Source: Patescibacteria group bacterium
GTDB lineage: Bacteria; Patescibacteriota; Saccharimonadia; Saccharimonadales; UBA4665
Reading direction: 5' to 3'
Length of the DNA stretch: 64,000 nt
Assembly: GCA_030272735.1 (NCBI GenBank)
Contig: JARXKL010000003.1
Location: 32,192 to 96,191, forward strand
The position numbers and the translations under genes are program-made. The notes under the pieces were generated by a model. The model saw nothing but the letters and a program-made list of their open reading frames with translations. It did not search any database and was not told the DNA's origin. Of the stretch, positions 24,474-34,995 are shown piece after piece. Numbering within the stretch: position 1 is the first letter of the stretch; every line of letters starts with the position of its first letter.

Positions 24474-25664
24474 ATGCCAGGATACAAATATTCAGTTTAC
24501 AATTCAGCAAAGCGCAACACCGGCAACCGCCGTAGTGGTGGTGGCAACAAGCGCCGCGGTGAATACATAAACCCAGAACGATTTATCAAAGCGGCTACTC
24601 CAATGGAGGAAACTCTTTACGAATCAAAGCACAAATTTGCAGACTTTGCCGTTGCAACTATTATTCACGATAACTTAACTGCAAAGGGTTACGAAACACC
24701 TTCAGCAATTCAAGATCAGACCATCGCGCTGGGCTTAGAAGGTAACGACGTTATTGGTATTGCAGATACTGGAACCGGTAAGACGGCTGCCTTTGCAGTG
24801 CCTATCATTAATCAGATTGTTACCTCACAGAACAGCCGTGCGTTGATTGTTGCACCGACCCGTGAACTCGCACAGCAAATCGAAGACGAATGTCGCAGTA
24901 TTGGTAAGGGCGGTGGATTCACCGGCGCCTTACTCATTGGCGGCACCGGCATGGGCACACAGTTACGTGATCTTAAGAACAAGCCACGTCTTGTTATTGG
25001 TACGCCAGGTCGCATTAAAGATCACATGGAGCGCGGCACGCTTAAGCTCGATCTTTTCAACCTCGTAGTATTAGACGAAGTGGACCGTATGCTCGACATG
25101 GGTTTCGTTAACGACGTCAGCTTCATACTCGATAGCATGGCGCCAATCCGCCAGTCATTCTTCTTCTCGGCTACTATGGACCCTCGTGTCCAGGGTCTCA
25201 TTCGTACATTCTCAAAAGATCCTAAAACCGTTTCAGTAAAAAGCGGTGAAACCGGTGCAAACATTCACCAGGATGTTGTTCGTTTTAGTGGTACGCATGA
25301 AAAAATGGAAAAACTCCACGACTTACTCATTAGTAACGAAGTCGCTAAAGTTATTGTATTTGATGAAACTCAGCGTAATGTTGAAAAGCTTAGTAACGAG
25401 CTGATTACGCGCGGTTTCAAAGCTGATGCTATCCACGGCGGCAAAAGCCAGGGCCAGCGCCAACGCGCGCTCGATAACTTCAAGGGCAACCGCACTAACG
25501 TGCTTGTTGCAACTGATGTTGCTGCTCGCGGTATAGATGTGTCGGACATTACGCACGTCATTAACTACTCGCAACCACAGTCATACCAAGATTACGTCCA
25601 CCGTATTGGCCGCGCAGGTCGCGCCGGTAACGTTGGTTACGCAATTACTTTCGTCAGCAAATAA
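24474..25664 (+). CDS. DEAD-box RNA helicase
   Basis: The 396-aa protein has a basic Gly/Arg/Asn-rich N-terminal tail (1-32), then the two RecA domains. Visible motifs: Q motif (GYETPSAIQ), motif I ADTGTGKT (97-104), Ia PTRELAQQ, Ib TPGR, motif II DEVD (201-204, in place of DEAD), motif III SAT (232-234), motif V ATDVAARGIDV and motif VI HRIGRAGRAG. It ends straight after motif VI with no C-terminal RNA-binding domain. It should unwind or remodel RNA in the cytoplasm (ribosome assembly, mRNA decay). The gene lies 20 nt before typA and probably shares its transcript. Confidence 0.95.
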   Translation: MPGYKYSVYNSAKRNTGNRRSGGGNKRRGEYINPERFIKAATPMEETLYESKHKFADFAVATIIHDNLTAKGYETPSAIQDQTIALGLEGNDVIGIADTGTGKTAAFAVPIINQIVTSQNSRALIVAPTRELAQQIEDECRSIGKGGGFTGALLIGGTGMGTQLRDLKNKPRLVIGTPGRIKDHMERGTLKLDLFNLVVLDEVDRMLDMGFVNDVSFILDSMAPIRQSFFFSATMDPRVQGLIRTFSKDPKTVSVKSGETGANIHQDVVRFSGTHEKMEKLHDLLISNEVAKVIVFDETQRNVEKLSNELITRGFKADAIHGGKSQGQRQRALDNFKGNRTNVLVATDVAARGIDVSDITHVINYSQPQSYQDYVHRIGRAGRAGNVGYAITFVSK

Positions 25665-25684
25665 ACTTTTAGCAAGGCTCCCAC

Positions 25685-27508
25685 ATGCAGAATACTCAAG
25701 ACGCTACCAAAATCCGTAATATCGCAATAATCGCACACGTCGACCATGGTAAAACCACTTTGGTCGACGGGTTACTCAAGCAATCTCAAACTTTCCGTGA
25801 CAACCAAGCTGAAATGAGCCAAGATCTGATCATGGACAGCGGTGATCAAGAAAAAGAGCGCGGCATTACCATAACTGCCAAGGTTACGGCCGTGCAGCAC
25901 GGTGATTACCGCGTGAACATTATTGATACTCCTGGACACGCTGACTTTTCTGGTGAAGTAGAGCGCACACTGAACCTCGCCGACGGTTGTATTTTGATTG
26001 TTGATGCCCAAGAAGGCCCTATGCCGCAAACCAAATTTGTCCTAGGCAAAGCACTTGCATACGAACTTAAGCCAATTGTTATTATTAACAAAATCGATAA
26101 ATCAGCTTCACGCATCAAAGAAGTTGAAGACGAGCTTGCTGATCTGTTTTTAGAACTTGCAGTACATGAAGATCAGCTCCACTACCCGGTCTATTACGCT
26201 ATTGGCCGTGCCGGTAAAGCGTGGGATGCAATTCCTGCAGACGCCGAGAATGCAGAAGGTGACCTCGAAGTTATTTTTGACGCTATTACTAAGCACGTTC
26301 CAGCACCAACCGTTGAGCTCAACAAGCCATTCCAAATGTTAGTAACTGCTTTATCACACGACACTTTTAAGGGTAAGTACGCTATTGGCCGTATTACACG
26401 CGGCGGCGTTAAGCCCGGTGACCAAGTTGCGCTGTGCAAAAAAGACGGCACTATCACGAAGACCAAAATTGATAATGTATTTATGAGTCACGGCGTCTCT
26501 AAGTTTGAAGTAGCCGGCGGTATAGCCGGAGACATCGTACAGCTGACAGGTGTTTCAGACGCGCAAATTGGCGAAACAATTGCCGATGCCAATGAACCAG
26601 AAGCACTTCCAATAATTGAAGTAGAAGCACCAACGCTCCGTATTTATCTTGGTCCTAACACCTCGCCTTTTAAGGGTAAAGAAGGGGAATTTAACACTTC
26701 TCGCCAAATCAGCGAGCGCTTACAAAAAGAGCTTGAAACCAACGTCGGGCTACGCGTCGAAGACGATGGCATCGGTTTTACTGTTTCTGGACGCGGTGAA
26801 CTACACCTCGGTGTGCTTATCGAAACCATGCGCCGTGAAGGTTACGAGTTCGAAGTCGGTCGCCCTCAGGTAGTTACCACTGTCAAAGACGGCGTAACGA
26901 TGGAGCCTATTGAAGAAGTTATTATCGAAGTACCGGCTGAACACGTCGGAACCGTTCAAATGGAACTCGGACAGCGCCGCGCCACTCTTAAGGAACAGTT
27001 TGCGTCACCGAAAGGTGTCACAAAACTAGTCTACGAAATGCCAACCCGTGCTTTGCTTGGTATGCGCAACATCCTACTTACCAATACCAAGGGGACTATA
27101 GTCATGAACAGCCTTGTCGTTGGCTCAGAAAAAGAAGGTACAGCTTTGCAACAATTACGCCCAGGTGTTTTGATAGCTTTCGAAACCGGTGTCACAACAC
27201 CGTACGCATTGCAAAATGCTGAGGCTCGCGGAACGACATTCATAGGACCTACAGAGAGTGTATATGCCGGTCAAATTATAGGCTTGAATACTCGTAGTGA
27301 AGATATGGAGATCAATGTTTGCAAAACCAAGCAACTTACGAACATGCGCTCGTCATCATCTGATGGCGTGGTCCAATTAACACCTCCAACGATCTTTAGC
27401 CTAGAACAATGTTTAGACTTCATCGAAAACGATGAAGTCCTAGAGTGCACGCCTAAAAGCCTGCGACTACGCAAAAAAGAACTCGACGCTAAGAAGCGCA
27501 AGAAATAG
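25685..27508 (+). CDS. typA: Ribosome-associated GTPase TypA/BipA
   Basis: The 607-aa protein matches TypA along its length: G1 AHVDHGKTT (17-25), the switch I region EKERGITI, G3 DTPGHADF, G4 NKID, two beta-barrel/EF-G-like domains, and the TypA-specific C-terminal domain ending in a Lys/Arg-rich tail. It is a translational GTPase that binds the 70S ribosome and helps 50S assembly or stress translation. It follows the DEAD-box helicase by 20 nt, a pairing that fits a shared ribosome-assembly role. AAGG lies upstream of the ATG. Confidence 0.97.
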   Translation: MQNTQDATKIRNIAIIAHVDHGKTTLVDGLLKQSQTFRDNQAEMSQDLIMDSGDQEKERGITITAKVTAVQHGDYRVNIIDTPGHADFSGEVERTLNLADGCILIVDAQEGPMPQTKFVLGKALAYELKPIVIINKIDKSASRIKEVEDELADLFLELAVHEDQLHYPVYYAIGRAGKAWDAIPADAENAEGDLEVIFDAITKHVPAPTVELNKPFQMLVTALSHDTFKGKYAIGRITRGGVKPGDQVALCKKDGTITKTKIDNVFMSHGVSKFEVAGGIAGDIVQLTGVSDAQIGETIADANEPEALPIIEVEAPTLRIYLGPNTSPFKGKEGEFNTSRQISERLQKELETNVGLRVEDDGIGFTVSGRGELHLGVLIETMRREGYEFEVGRPQVVTTVKDGVTMEPIEEVIIEVPAEHVGTVQMELGQRRATLKEQFASPKGVTKLVYEMPTRALLGMRNILLTNTKGTIVMNSLVVGSEKEGTALQQLRPGVLIAFETGVTTPYALQNAEARGTTFIGPTESVYAGQIIGLNTRSEDMEINVCKTKQLTNMRSSSSDGVVQLTPPTIFSLEQCLDFIENDEVLECTPKSLRLRKKELDAKKRKK

Positions 27509-27580
27509 TTCAATCTCTAGCATAGATATATACTAGTTTATCCTGATTCTGCATTTACTTTAGTGCTAAACTAAAGCGGT

Positions 27581-28159
27581 ATGCTTGGAAGAACACATGA
27601 TCTCGCCGCAATTACTGCTTTAGGAGTAGTTGTGCTGGCACAGCCGCCTAGGACGGTAACTTTGGCAACAGGTATTGTTGCTGTATTTGCTAACTTGGTT
27701 GGTGGAATCGCACCAGATCTCGACCAGCCAACTGCACCATTTTGGCGTAATTTGCCGGTTGGCAAGTATTTCGGTAGATTATTTGGCATGGTTAATGGCG
27801 GCCACCGTTTCCTAACGCATTCACTCATTGGCCTGGCACTATTCGGCTTTAGTGTGCATTGGCTACTCGTTGCTGTACATCCTATCATGCATTCGGTCGA
27901 CATTGATTTAGTCTGGTGGGCGTTTATGATTGGGGTCGTAAGCCACTTAATAATGGATAGTTTTACGCGTGAAGGAGTGCCATGGCTCCTACCAATACCA
28001 ATTAAATTTGGAATGCCTCCACTCAAAAAACTCCGTATGACTACAGGTCACTTCGGAGAAAAATTTATAGTTTTCCCGCTGCTTCTTATTGCAGACGGTA
28101 TTCTGTATTCATCACACTCTGACAAAATTCTTGATATATTACGCCGTCACCTGACTTAG
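27581..28159 (+). CDS. Membrane-bound metal-dependent hydrolase-like protein (DUF457 / YdjM type)
   Basis: The 192-aa protein has four or five membrane helices and the family's metal motifs: HDLAAI near the N-terminus, PDLDQP, GHRFLTHSL, and SHLIMDSFTREGVPWLLP. These histidines and aspartates are the signature of the DUF457 (YdjM-like) inner-membrane proteins, whose true reaction is unknown. An extended -10 (TGC-TAAACT, ending 8 nt before the ATG) predicts a leaderless transcript. Its last 74 nt overlap the convergent hypothetical gene. Confidence 0.78.
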   Translation: MLGRTHDLAAITALGVVVLAQPPRTVTLATGIVAVFANLVGGIAPDLDQPTAPFWRNLPVGKYFGRLFGMVNGGHRFLTHSLIGLALFGFSVHWLLVAVHPIMHSVDIDLVWWAFMIGVVSHLIMDSFTREGVPWLLPIPIKFGMPPLKKLRMTTGHFGEKFIVFPLLLIADGILYSSHSDKILDILRRHLT

Positions 28160-28499
28160 TGAGTCTGCTCTCATTGGGAGATGCAATTGCTAAATGAGCT
28201 ATAAGTAGTACTCTGTTTGAGGATTCTCCGGGAACGTGTATCGGTTTTTCAAAAACCCCATCCCCGTCCTGATAACAGCAGGGCACATTGCCCGGTATCA
28301 CATCCACTCGTATGGGAGCGTCATTCTCGTAAATTTGCGTTTCAGTGTCATCCCAAAAGCATATAACACTTAAGGTTCTCAATTTGTTATGAAGCGAAGG
28401 ATCTTCAAACGTTAAATCTGTTCTGAGCCCAGGGTATAGGTAGTCAAGGGTCCCTAATTTCTTAGTTCCTGGCTCATATGTACGAATTTCTGCTGGCAT
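28086..28499 (-). CDS. Hypothetical protein
   Basis: I place the start at ATG 28499 (MPAEIRTYEPGTKK, 137 aa), 7 nt after a minus-strand TACAAT (28512-28507); longer in-frame starts overlap the promoter. The protein is mixed alpha/beta and lacks signal or membrane segments. No motif is recognisable; GNVPCCYQDGDGVFEKPIHVPG might be a loop with an adjacent Cys pair. The 3' 74 nt overlap the DUF457 gene on the other strand, an unusually long convergent overlap for this window, which lowers confidence. Confidence 0.5.
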   Translation of the reverse strand: MPAEIRTYEPGTKKLGTLDYLYPGLRTDLTFEDPSLHNKLRTLSVICFWDDTETQIYENDAPIRVDVIPGNVPCCYQDGDGVFEKPIHVPGESSNRVLLIAHLAIASPNESRLTKSGDGVIYQEFCQSVMNTEYRLQ

Positions 28500-28570
28500 T
28501 ATCATAATTGTAGCATTTTGAGTAATAAAATATATAGAGTAACTAAACAAGCAAACGAGGCCTCCTATAA

Positions 28571-28599
28571 TTGCTAAGTTTAGAGATTTTGGTTATGGT
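28571..28599 (+). promoter_or_regulatory. Promoter of the first MscS gene, leaderless
   Basis: TTGCTA (28571-28576), 17-bp spacer, TATGGT (28594-28599), then 6 nt to the ATG at 28606. No ribosome binding site. Confidence 0.65.
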
Positions 28600-28605
28600 T
28601 ATTAG

Positions 28606-29448
28606 ATGACATTAGACCATTTTGCGCATCACGAAGTATTTGCCGTCGGTATGGTCGTCATAGGTGCGCTAGCAGTACAAGTATTTAGCAGGAATGCCAT
28701 TGAACGATTAGTGCGCAGAGCAGTGAGGGCGGATCGATATGAATCGCCAGTCGATGAAAAGAAACGGGAAGACACTGTTATTGGTTTGTTCCATACGTCT
28801 TTCGCTCTAGGTGTTTGGATAATGGCTCTAATGTTTATCCTGACAATTTTACGCGTCAATCCAACGGGACTTCTGACAGGAGCTGGTTTATTTGGAGTTG
28901 TCTTTGGTTTTGGTGCTCAGAATATTATCAGAAACTACATGGCCGGCGTTTGTATCCTGACTGAAAATCAGTATAGGGTTGGTGATATAGTATCCATGTC
29001 CGGCGGCTTGCTTGGGCCTGCAGTTGCATCAGGTATTGTCGAAGATATCACGCTACGTATAACCAAATTGCGCGATCTCGATGGAACCTTGCACATTATA
29101 CGAAATGGCGATGCCGGAAGTATTGTTAATCGTACCTTCAAATATTCTAATGTACTCATGGATGTGACCGTAGAGTATACCAGCGACATTGACATGGTTG
29201 AGAAGTTAATGAATGAAGTCGGCACAAAAATGCTTGAAAATGAAGAATTTAATAAATTAATTACGACACCCATTAGTTTTCTGAGAGTCGAGAGCTTCAA
29301 TGACAGCGGCGTGGTCTTAAAGGCAATGGGCAAAGTAAAGCCTGGAGCCCAGTGGTCCGTTGCAGGGGAATATCGTAAACAGATCAAGGCAGCATTTGAT
29401 AAGCACAAGATAAGACTCGGTACATCAGCAACAAGCAATAAGCCGTAA
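28606..29448 (+). CDS. Small-conductance mechanosensitive channel, MscS family
   Basis: The 280-aa protein has three membrane helices followed by the MscS beta domain. The pore-lining region reads LLTGAGLFGVVFGFGAQNIIRNYMAGVCILTENQYRVGDIV, which is the MscS TM3 and its hinge into the first beta strand; then GIVEDITLRITKLRDLDGTLHIIRNGDAG and the alpha/beta C-terminal vestibule domain. It should open under membrane tension and protect against osmotic downshock. The length matches the short E. coli MscS type (286 aa). It lies just ahead of an unknown membrane protein, with separate promoters. Confidence 0.92.
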   Translation: MTLDHFAHHEVFAVGMVVIGALAVQVFSRNAIERLVRRAVRADRYESPVDEKKREDTVIGLFHTSFALGVWIMALMFILTILRVNPTGLLTGAGLFGVVFGFGAQNIIRNYMAGVCILTENQYRVGDIVSMSGGLLGPAVASGIVEDITLRITKLRDLDGTLHIIRNGDAGSIVNRTFKYSNVLMDVTVEYTSDIDMVEKLMNEVGTKMLENEEFNKLITTPISFLRVESFNDSGVVLKAMGKVKPGAQWSVAGEYRKQIKAAFDKHKIRLGTSATSNKP

Positions 29449-29481
29449 CCGTAATTAAGCCATTCAGTTATACTACTAGCT

Positions 29482-30537
29482 ATGCACAATATGTTCTACC
29501 GTAATGTACGAGCGAGAGAGCATCTTCAGCTTTTCTTAATTACAGCCGTCGGGACAGTTCTTGCTCAAAGACTGTTCTTGTACCTTACCGACTATCCGCA
29601 GCTCGGTGCAGGAAGTCTTCACATTGCTCATATGCTTTACGGGGGCGTTTTAATGATGGCCGCCATTGTACTCACGATGTCCTTCCTCGGCGAGCGAATT
29701 CAGCATTTTAGTGCGCTGGTTGGTGGAATTGGCTTCGGTCTATTTATAGATGAACTTGGAAAATTTATTACCAAAGATAATAATTATTTCTTCAGACCGA
29801 CAATTGGTTTGATTTATGCGTTATTCGTTATCATTTTTTTAATTTTTAATTATCTTGGGCGCGAAGAAGTCTTAACAGACCGTGAATATGAACTTAATGC
29901 ATTAAATCAGTTCGAAGAAGCCATTCTGCAAGATCTTGATCCTGCTGAAAAACAGCGAATCGTTCATTTGCTTGCTCAAGTACATCGTCCGACGCATATT
30001 ACTCATACTCTGAAGCATATGCTGTCCGCCGTAGAGACCGTACCAGTGCCTGAGCCTAAGATACTTCAGAAGTTATTCCATAGAGTTACAAAGTACTATG
30101 CATCATTTTGGGTTCTGCCTGGCGCAAAGCGGTTTATTAGTTTTGTATTTGTGGCACAGGCATTCATTTATTTAGGAACAGTGGCCTATGCTATCGTGAA
30201 CAGTTTTGACTCAGCGATAGGCCTTAACGCCAGTAATGATGCCTACGGAAATCGTTTGATCATCGCTAATCTTGTCTCGTCGACCATAAGTACGATGGTT
30301 GCTATAGCTGGAGCGTACCAGTTGTTTAAGGATCGAGACAAAGCTTTTGATTTATTTCGAACTTCGTTACTCATAAATATATTTTTGAGTGAGTTCTTCC
30401 TGTTTTCCCGTGTGCAATTTGCGGCATTGCCAAGTTTCACCTTTAATATATTACTTTTAATTGCTCTCAGGCTCGCTCAGTATCAAGAAAAACAAATTGT
30501 CGGGCAAAGAGCTCGAGCTGCTGCGCACCATAAGTAA
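29482..30537 (+). CDS. Multi-pass membrane protein of unknown function
   Basis: The 351-aa protein has about seven or eight helices in two groups: 12-36, 47-70, 76-95 and 106-126, then a soluble helical loop (about 130-210) with LQDLDPAEKQRIVHLL, then 219-240, 258-282, 295-310 and 316-330. A conserved-looking motif GGIGFGLFIDELGKFITKDNNYFFRP sits between helix 3 and helix 4; its Asp/Glu/Lys inside or next to the membrane could be functional. I have the impression of similar actinobacterial and cyanobacterial proteins but no named family. TATACT (29469-29474) ends 7 nt before the ATG, so it is probably leaderless. Confidence 0.72.
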   Translation: MHNMFYRNVRAREHLQLFLITAVGTVLAQRLFLYLTDYPQLGAGSLHIAHMLYGGVLMMAAIVLTMSFLGERIQHFSALVGGIGFGLFIDELGKFITKDNNYFFRPTIGLIYALFVIIFLIFNYLGREEVLTDREYELNALNQFEEAILQDLDPAEKQRIVHLLAQVHRPTHITHTLKHMLSAVETVPVPEPKILQKLFHRVTKYYASFWVLPGAKRFISFVFVAQAFIYLGTVAYAIVNSFDSAIGLNASNDAYGNRLIIANLVSSTISTMVAIAGAYQLFKDRDKAFDLFRTSLLINIFLSEFFLFSRVQFAALPSFTFNILLLIALRLAQYQEKQIVGQRARAAAHHK

Positions 30538-30552
30538 GTGCTATACTCTTAA

Positions 30553-31771
<1,219 letters not shown>

Positions 31772-31773
<2 letters not shown>

Positions 31774-32776
31774 ATGAGTTAGTTTTAGGCTGACGTCGGC
31801 TTTTAGGTTTTTCAGCAGTCTTTTTCTTTGGGGAGGGACGTTTACGTGCATTTTTAATTGATCTGTTAAATCGTTGTTCGGCCTCGGTGTCAGCATAACG
31901 AGCTAGTGGGCCGTGCGCGATTACTTGTGTCTTTTGCTGTTCGTCGAGCCACTTTATGAGTTCTACGGCTGACCGCTCGAGCAGCCATTCACGACCAGGC
32001 GCCGTATCTCCTACGGCAGTAATATGCCATAGTTCGTCACCAACTTGCTCAACAGAAGTAATCTCGAGCGGATTTAAGACTAGCAGAGGGCCAATAGGTA
32101 GGCGTCGGTTCGTCATACCTATGAGTTTTTCCCCAGCGGCTACGTTATCGACAAACAACTCAAGTCCAATGGTCCTTACGCCTTTTGGCGCTAAGCGTAC
32201 TCCTTGAATATGTTGATTGTTGACCCACATTATTTCACCGTTGAGCCCGCGCAGGCGCGTTGAGCGAAGAGTAACGCGTTCAACTACCCCTTGCATATCC
32301 AGAAAAGGTTCAATTTTTATATGGTCTCCAACGCCGTACCACTGTTCGGCCATCATGAACGAACCAGCGGCTAAATCACGTAGAGCAGGCCCCAGGGCAC
32401 TACTCAGTATGATAACTGCAAATGCACTTGCACCAATGATAGCTGTTGGTTGACCGCTTGGGTGACCGTATACCCACCAAAAATAGAATGCGAACAGTAA
32501 CAAACATGTCCGAATTACGGCAATACTGAGCACAATATAGGTTTCAAATCGCCGCAATCGATTAACTGTATGTAAGTTTTCGCTGCGGTCAGCTTTAGCA
32601 CCTATAGCGGTAACAACCTTACGCAGAACACTGGCAATGAAGCGGCCTAATAGCAAGGCAGAAGATACCGATATAAAAAGCACAATCAAAGACTGTGTAT
32701 TCAGAAAACTATGGGCTAGCTTTTGGAATATTTCGCTGAAATCGTTTAGCGTTTGATTATTTGTTGCAGCTGTCAT
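31772..32776 (-). CDS. Second MscS-family mechanosensitive channel with basic C-terminal tail
   Basis: The 334-aa protein (start ATG 32776; an in-frame TTG three codons upstream is less likely) has helices at about 25-50, 68-95 and 105-150, then the MscS core: GASAFAVIILSSALGPALRDLAAGSFMMAEQWYGVGDHI, MQGVVERVTLRSTRLRGLNGEIMWVNNQ. The C-terminus has a ~40-residue Lys/Arg/Pro-rich tail (KNARKRPSPKKKTAEK...) that the other MscS lacks. It should be a tension-gated channel. A -10-like TAATTT ends 8 nt before the ATG on the minus strand. Confidence 0.88.
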
Positions 32777-32940
32777 TATGATCAAAATTACACCTCAAAA
32801 TAAAAGACGCCCACGAGCGTCAATGTTTGAACTTCTTATGATTAGTATAGCGGAGATTAACCCGAGTCTCAAGAGGCGATATTGTCAAATATGTTTCAAA
32901 CCTAGCTTAGCGCTGCCAATGCATGCGATAATAATACGTA

Positions 32941-34185
32941 ATGAATACGATTACCTGCACACAGTGCAATATGGTTATAGAAATTGATAAAGCTCTTGAG
33001 GGCCAAATTGAGCAGCGAGTGCTTGCAGCCGCTGAGCACAAGCACAAAGAAGCACTCGAGCAGGTACAGCGTGAAGCTGCTCTCAGTGCTAAAAAGCAAA
33101 GTGATGCAGCCCAAGAACAGATCAAAAAAGAAGCCGCTGAAGATTTAGAGATAGCTAAGAAGAAGCTTGAAGCGGAACTAATAAGTTCACAGAAAATAGC
33201 TACTGCAGAGCATGAACTGTTGTTACAAACTCTTAGAGAAGATGCACTCGCTGAGAAACAAGCAAACAAGCAACTGCGCGAACAACTTCAGGACATGATG
33301 AAGGCGCTACGCGAAGAAAAATCAGCTCGTGAAAACGCTGAACTTGAAGCCCAAAAGAAAGTTTCCGCAGAAATTGAAAAAATGCGAAATGAAGTAGAAA
33401 AATCGGCTGATGAGAAGCAGCGTCTCAATTTAGCTGCCAAAGAAAAGACCATTACTGATCTCCAAAAGGCGCTCGATGATGCGCAGCGCAAGGCGGCTCA
33501 AGGCTCACAACAGCTGCAAGGTGAAATCATGGAGTTAGATTTTGAAGCAGCGCTCGCTCAAGCCTTTCGCGATGATTTTTTTGCACCGGTGCCCAAGGGT
33601 GTTAAAGGCGGAGACATTATGCAGACGGTCACTAATCAACGCGGAGCAAACTGCGGTATACTAATCTGGGAAATAAAACGCACAAAAGCCTGGGGCGGTG
33701 ACTGGACGAGCAAACTCAAGCAGGATATGCGCGATGCCAAGGCTAATATACCGATAATTATCAGTGAAGTTTTGCCCAAACAGATCTCGCAGGACATGGG
33801 ACAGTTTGAAGGAGTATGGATTTGTAAGCCTGCACTGGCAGTGATGCTCGGCACGTTACTCCGCAAAAGCTTGCTGGATGCAGCACAGCAACGCGCATTA
33901 GCCGAAAACAAAGGCGGTAAAGCGGAGTCATTATACAGTTACATGACAAGTCATGAATTCGTGCAACAAATTGAAGCAATGCTTGAAACGTATCAAGATA
34001 TGGCGCAGCAAGTAGTTAAAGAACGTATCGCCTATGAAAAGTTGTGGGCTCAGCGTGAAAAGCAGGCACAAAAGCTACTAATGAGTACTGCCAATATTAT
34101 TGGGAGCATGCAAGGACATATCGGTCAGGCTGCAATGCCACGTATAAAAGGCCTGGAACTCGATTCTGGCCTTGAAGATCTGTAG
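32941..34185 (+). CDS. DUF2130 (nuclease-like) coiled-coil protein
   Basis: The 414-aa protein starts with a short zinc-finger-like pair (CTQC), continues with a long charged coiled coil (about 20-190), and has the DUF2130 domain at about 190-390: ELDFEAALAQAFRDDFFAPVPKGVKGGDIMQTV, CGILIWEIKRTKAWGGDWTSKLKQDMRDAKA, AVMLGTLLRKSLLD. The D...EIK pattern fits a PD-(D/E)XK nuclease-like fold, with GDI-type Asp and WEIK. Function is not established. An extended -10 (TGC-GATAAT) ends 8 nt before the ATG; leaderless. Confidence 0.9.
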   Translation: MNTITCTQCNMVIEIDKALEGQIEQRVLAAAEHKHKEALEQVQREAALSAKKQSDAAQEQIKKEAAEDLEIAKKKLEAELISSQKIATAEHELLLQTLREDALAEKQANKQLREQLQDMMKALREEKSARENAELEAQKKVSAEIEKMRNEVEKSADEKQRLNLAAKEKTITDLQKALDDAQRKAAQGSQQLQGEIMELDFEAALAQAFRDDFFAPVPKGVKGGDIMQTVTNQRGANCGILIWEIKRTKAWGGDWTSKLKQDMRDAKANIPIIISEVLPKQISQDMGQFEGVWICKPALAVMLGTLLRKSLLDAAQQRALAENKGGKAESLYSYMTSHEFVQQIEAMLETYQDMAQQVVKERIAYEKLWAQREKQAQKLLMSTANIIGSMQGHIGQAAMPRIKGLELDSGLEDL

Positions 34186-34233
34186 TACGAACTTTCACAA
34201 ACTGCTGTAAGACAAGACCGCTATACTATACCC

Positions 34234-34995
34234 ATGAGCAATTTACCGGAACTGCAATACAAAAACCTGCTGCCTACTCGTAACTATCTACAGAACATTT
34301 GTTTAGCACTTGGCGCGATACAGCGAAGTCTCATTCCTCAAGAAAAACACGATTGGCATTATGGACTCGAAGTAGGTATGCGGGGCATACTGACACAGGA
34401 ATTACCGATTCAAGATGAAAAATTGCGAATATCACTTGATTTTGTCACCTGGAAAGTGAGAATAGGCAGTACAAATTGGTCACTCGAAGAGTATGCCGCA
34501 CCCGAGATATTTAATAATTTGAGAGCTAGGCTCCAGCATCAAGGTGTTAACGCAAACATTGAACAACCAGAATTTCTCGAAGGCAGTACTCGCTTTAGTA
34601 AAAGCGAGGCTGAAAAGTTTGCAAAAGTTTTATGGTGGATGGATAAGCGTTTTGCGGTCGCAAAGGCTAAACTCGTCGGAGGGTTGACTGCGCCGACACT
34701 ACTATACGCACACCACTTCGACTTAGCCCTAGTCTGGTTCCCAAATAATGACCAAAAGCAAGTGGCCATAGGGTTCTCAACGGGTGATGAAATGGTGCCT
34801 GAACCCTATATCTACGGCGCAACCTACCCCAATGCTGAAATATTACAGACCGTGCAGCTAGTTGAAGGCGCCCGTTTTCAGACTGTAGGATTCACAGGGC
34901 TTGTGCTGCCATTTGATGCCTTACAGTCAGGTAGCAATCCGCAAGCTCTGTTCGATTCTTTTGCCGGAACTCTTTTTAATAGCGTAAAAAATTAG
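34234..34995 (+). CDS. DUF5996-like protein
   Basis: The 253-aa protein lines up with the general pattern of DUF5996 proteins: an N-terminal helix with TRNYLQNICLALG, HYGLEVGMRGILTQELP, a DFVTWKVRIGSTNWSLEEY strand pair, KLVGGLTAPTLLYAHHFDLALVWFP, and AIGFSTGDEMVPEPYIYGATYP. It is more divergent than actinobacterial members, so the assignment is moderate. Function is unknown. TATACT (34222-34227) ends 6 nt before the ATG. The TAG stop shares TTAG with the convergent CNNM gene. Confidence 0.65.
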   Translation: MSNLPELQYKNLLPTRNYLQNICLALGAIQRSLIPQEKHDWHYGLEVGMRGILTQELPIQDEKLRISLDFVTWKVRIGSTNWSLEEYAAPEIFNNLRARLQHQGVNANIEQPEFLEGSTRFSKSEAEKFAKVLWWMDKRFAVAKAKLVGGLTAPTLLYAHHFDLALVWFPNNDQKQVAIGFSTGDEMVPEPYIYGATYPNAEILQTVQLVEGARFQTVGFTGLVLPFDALQSGSNPQALFDSFAGTLFNSVKN

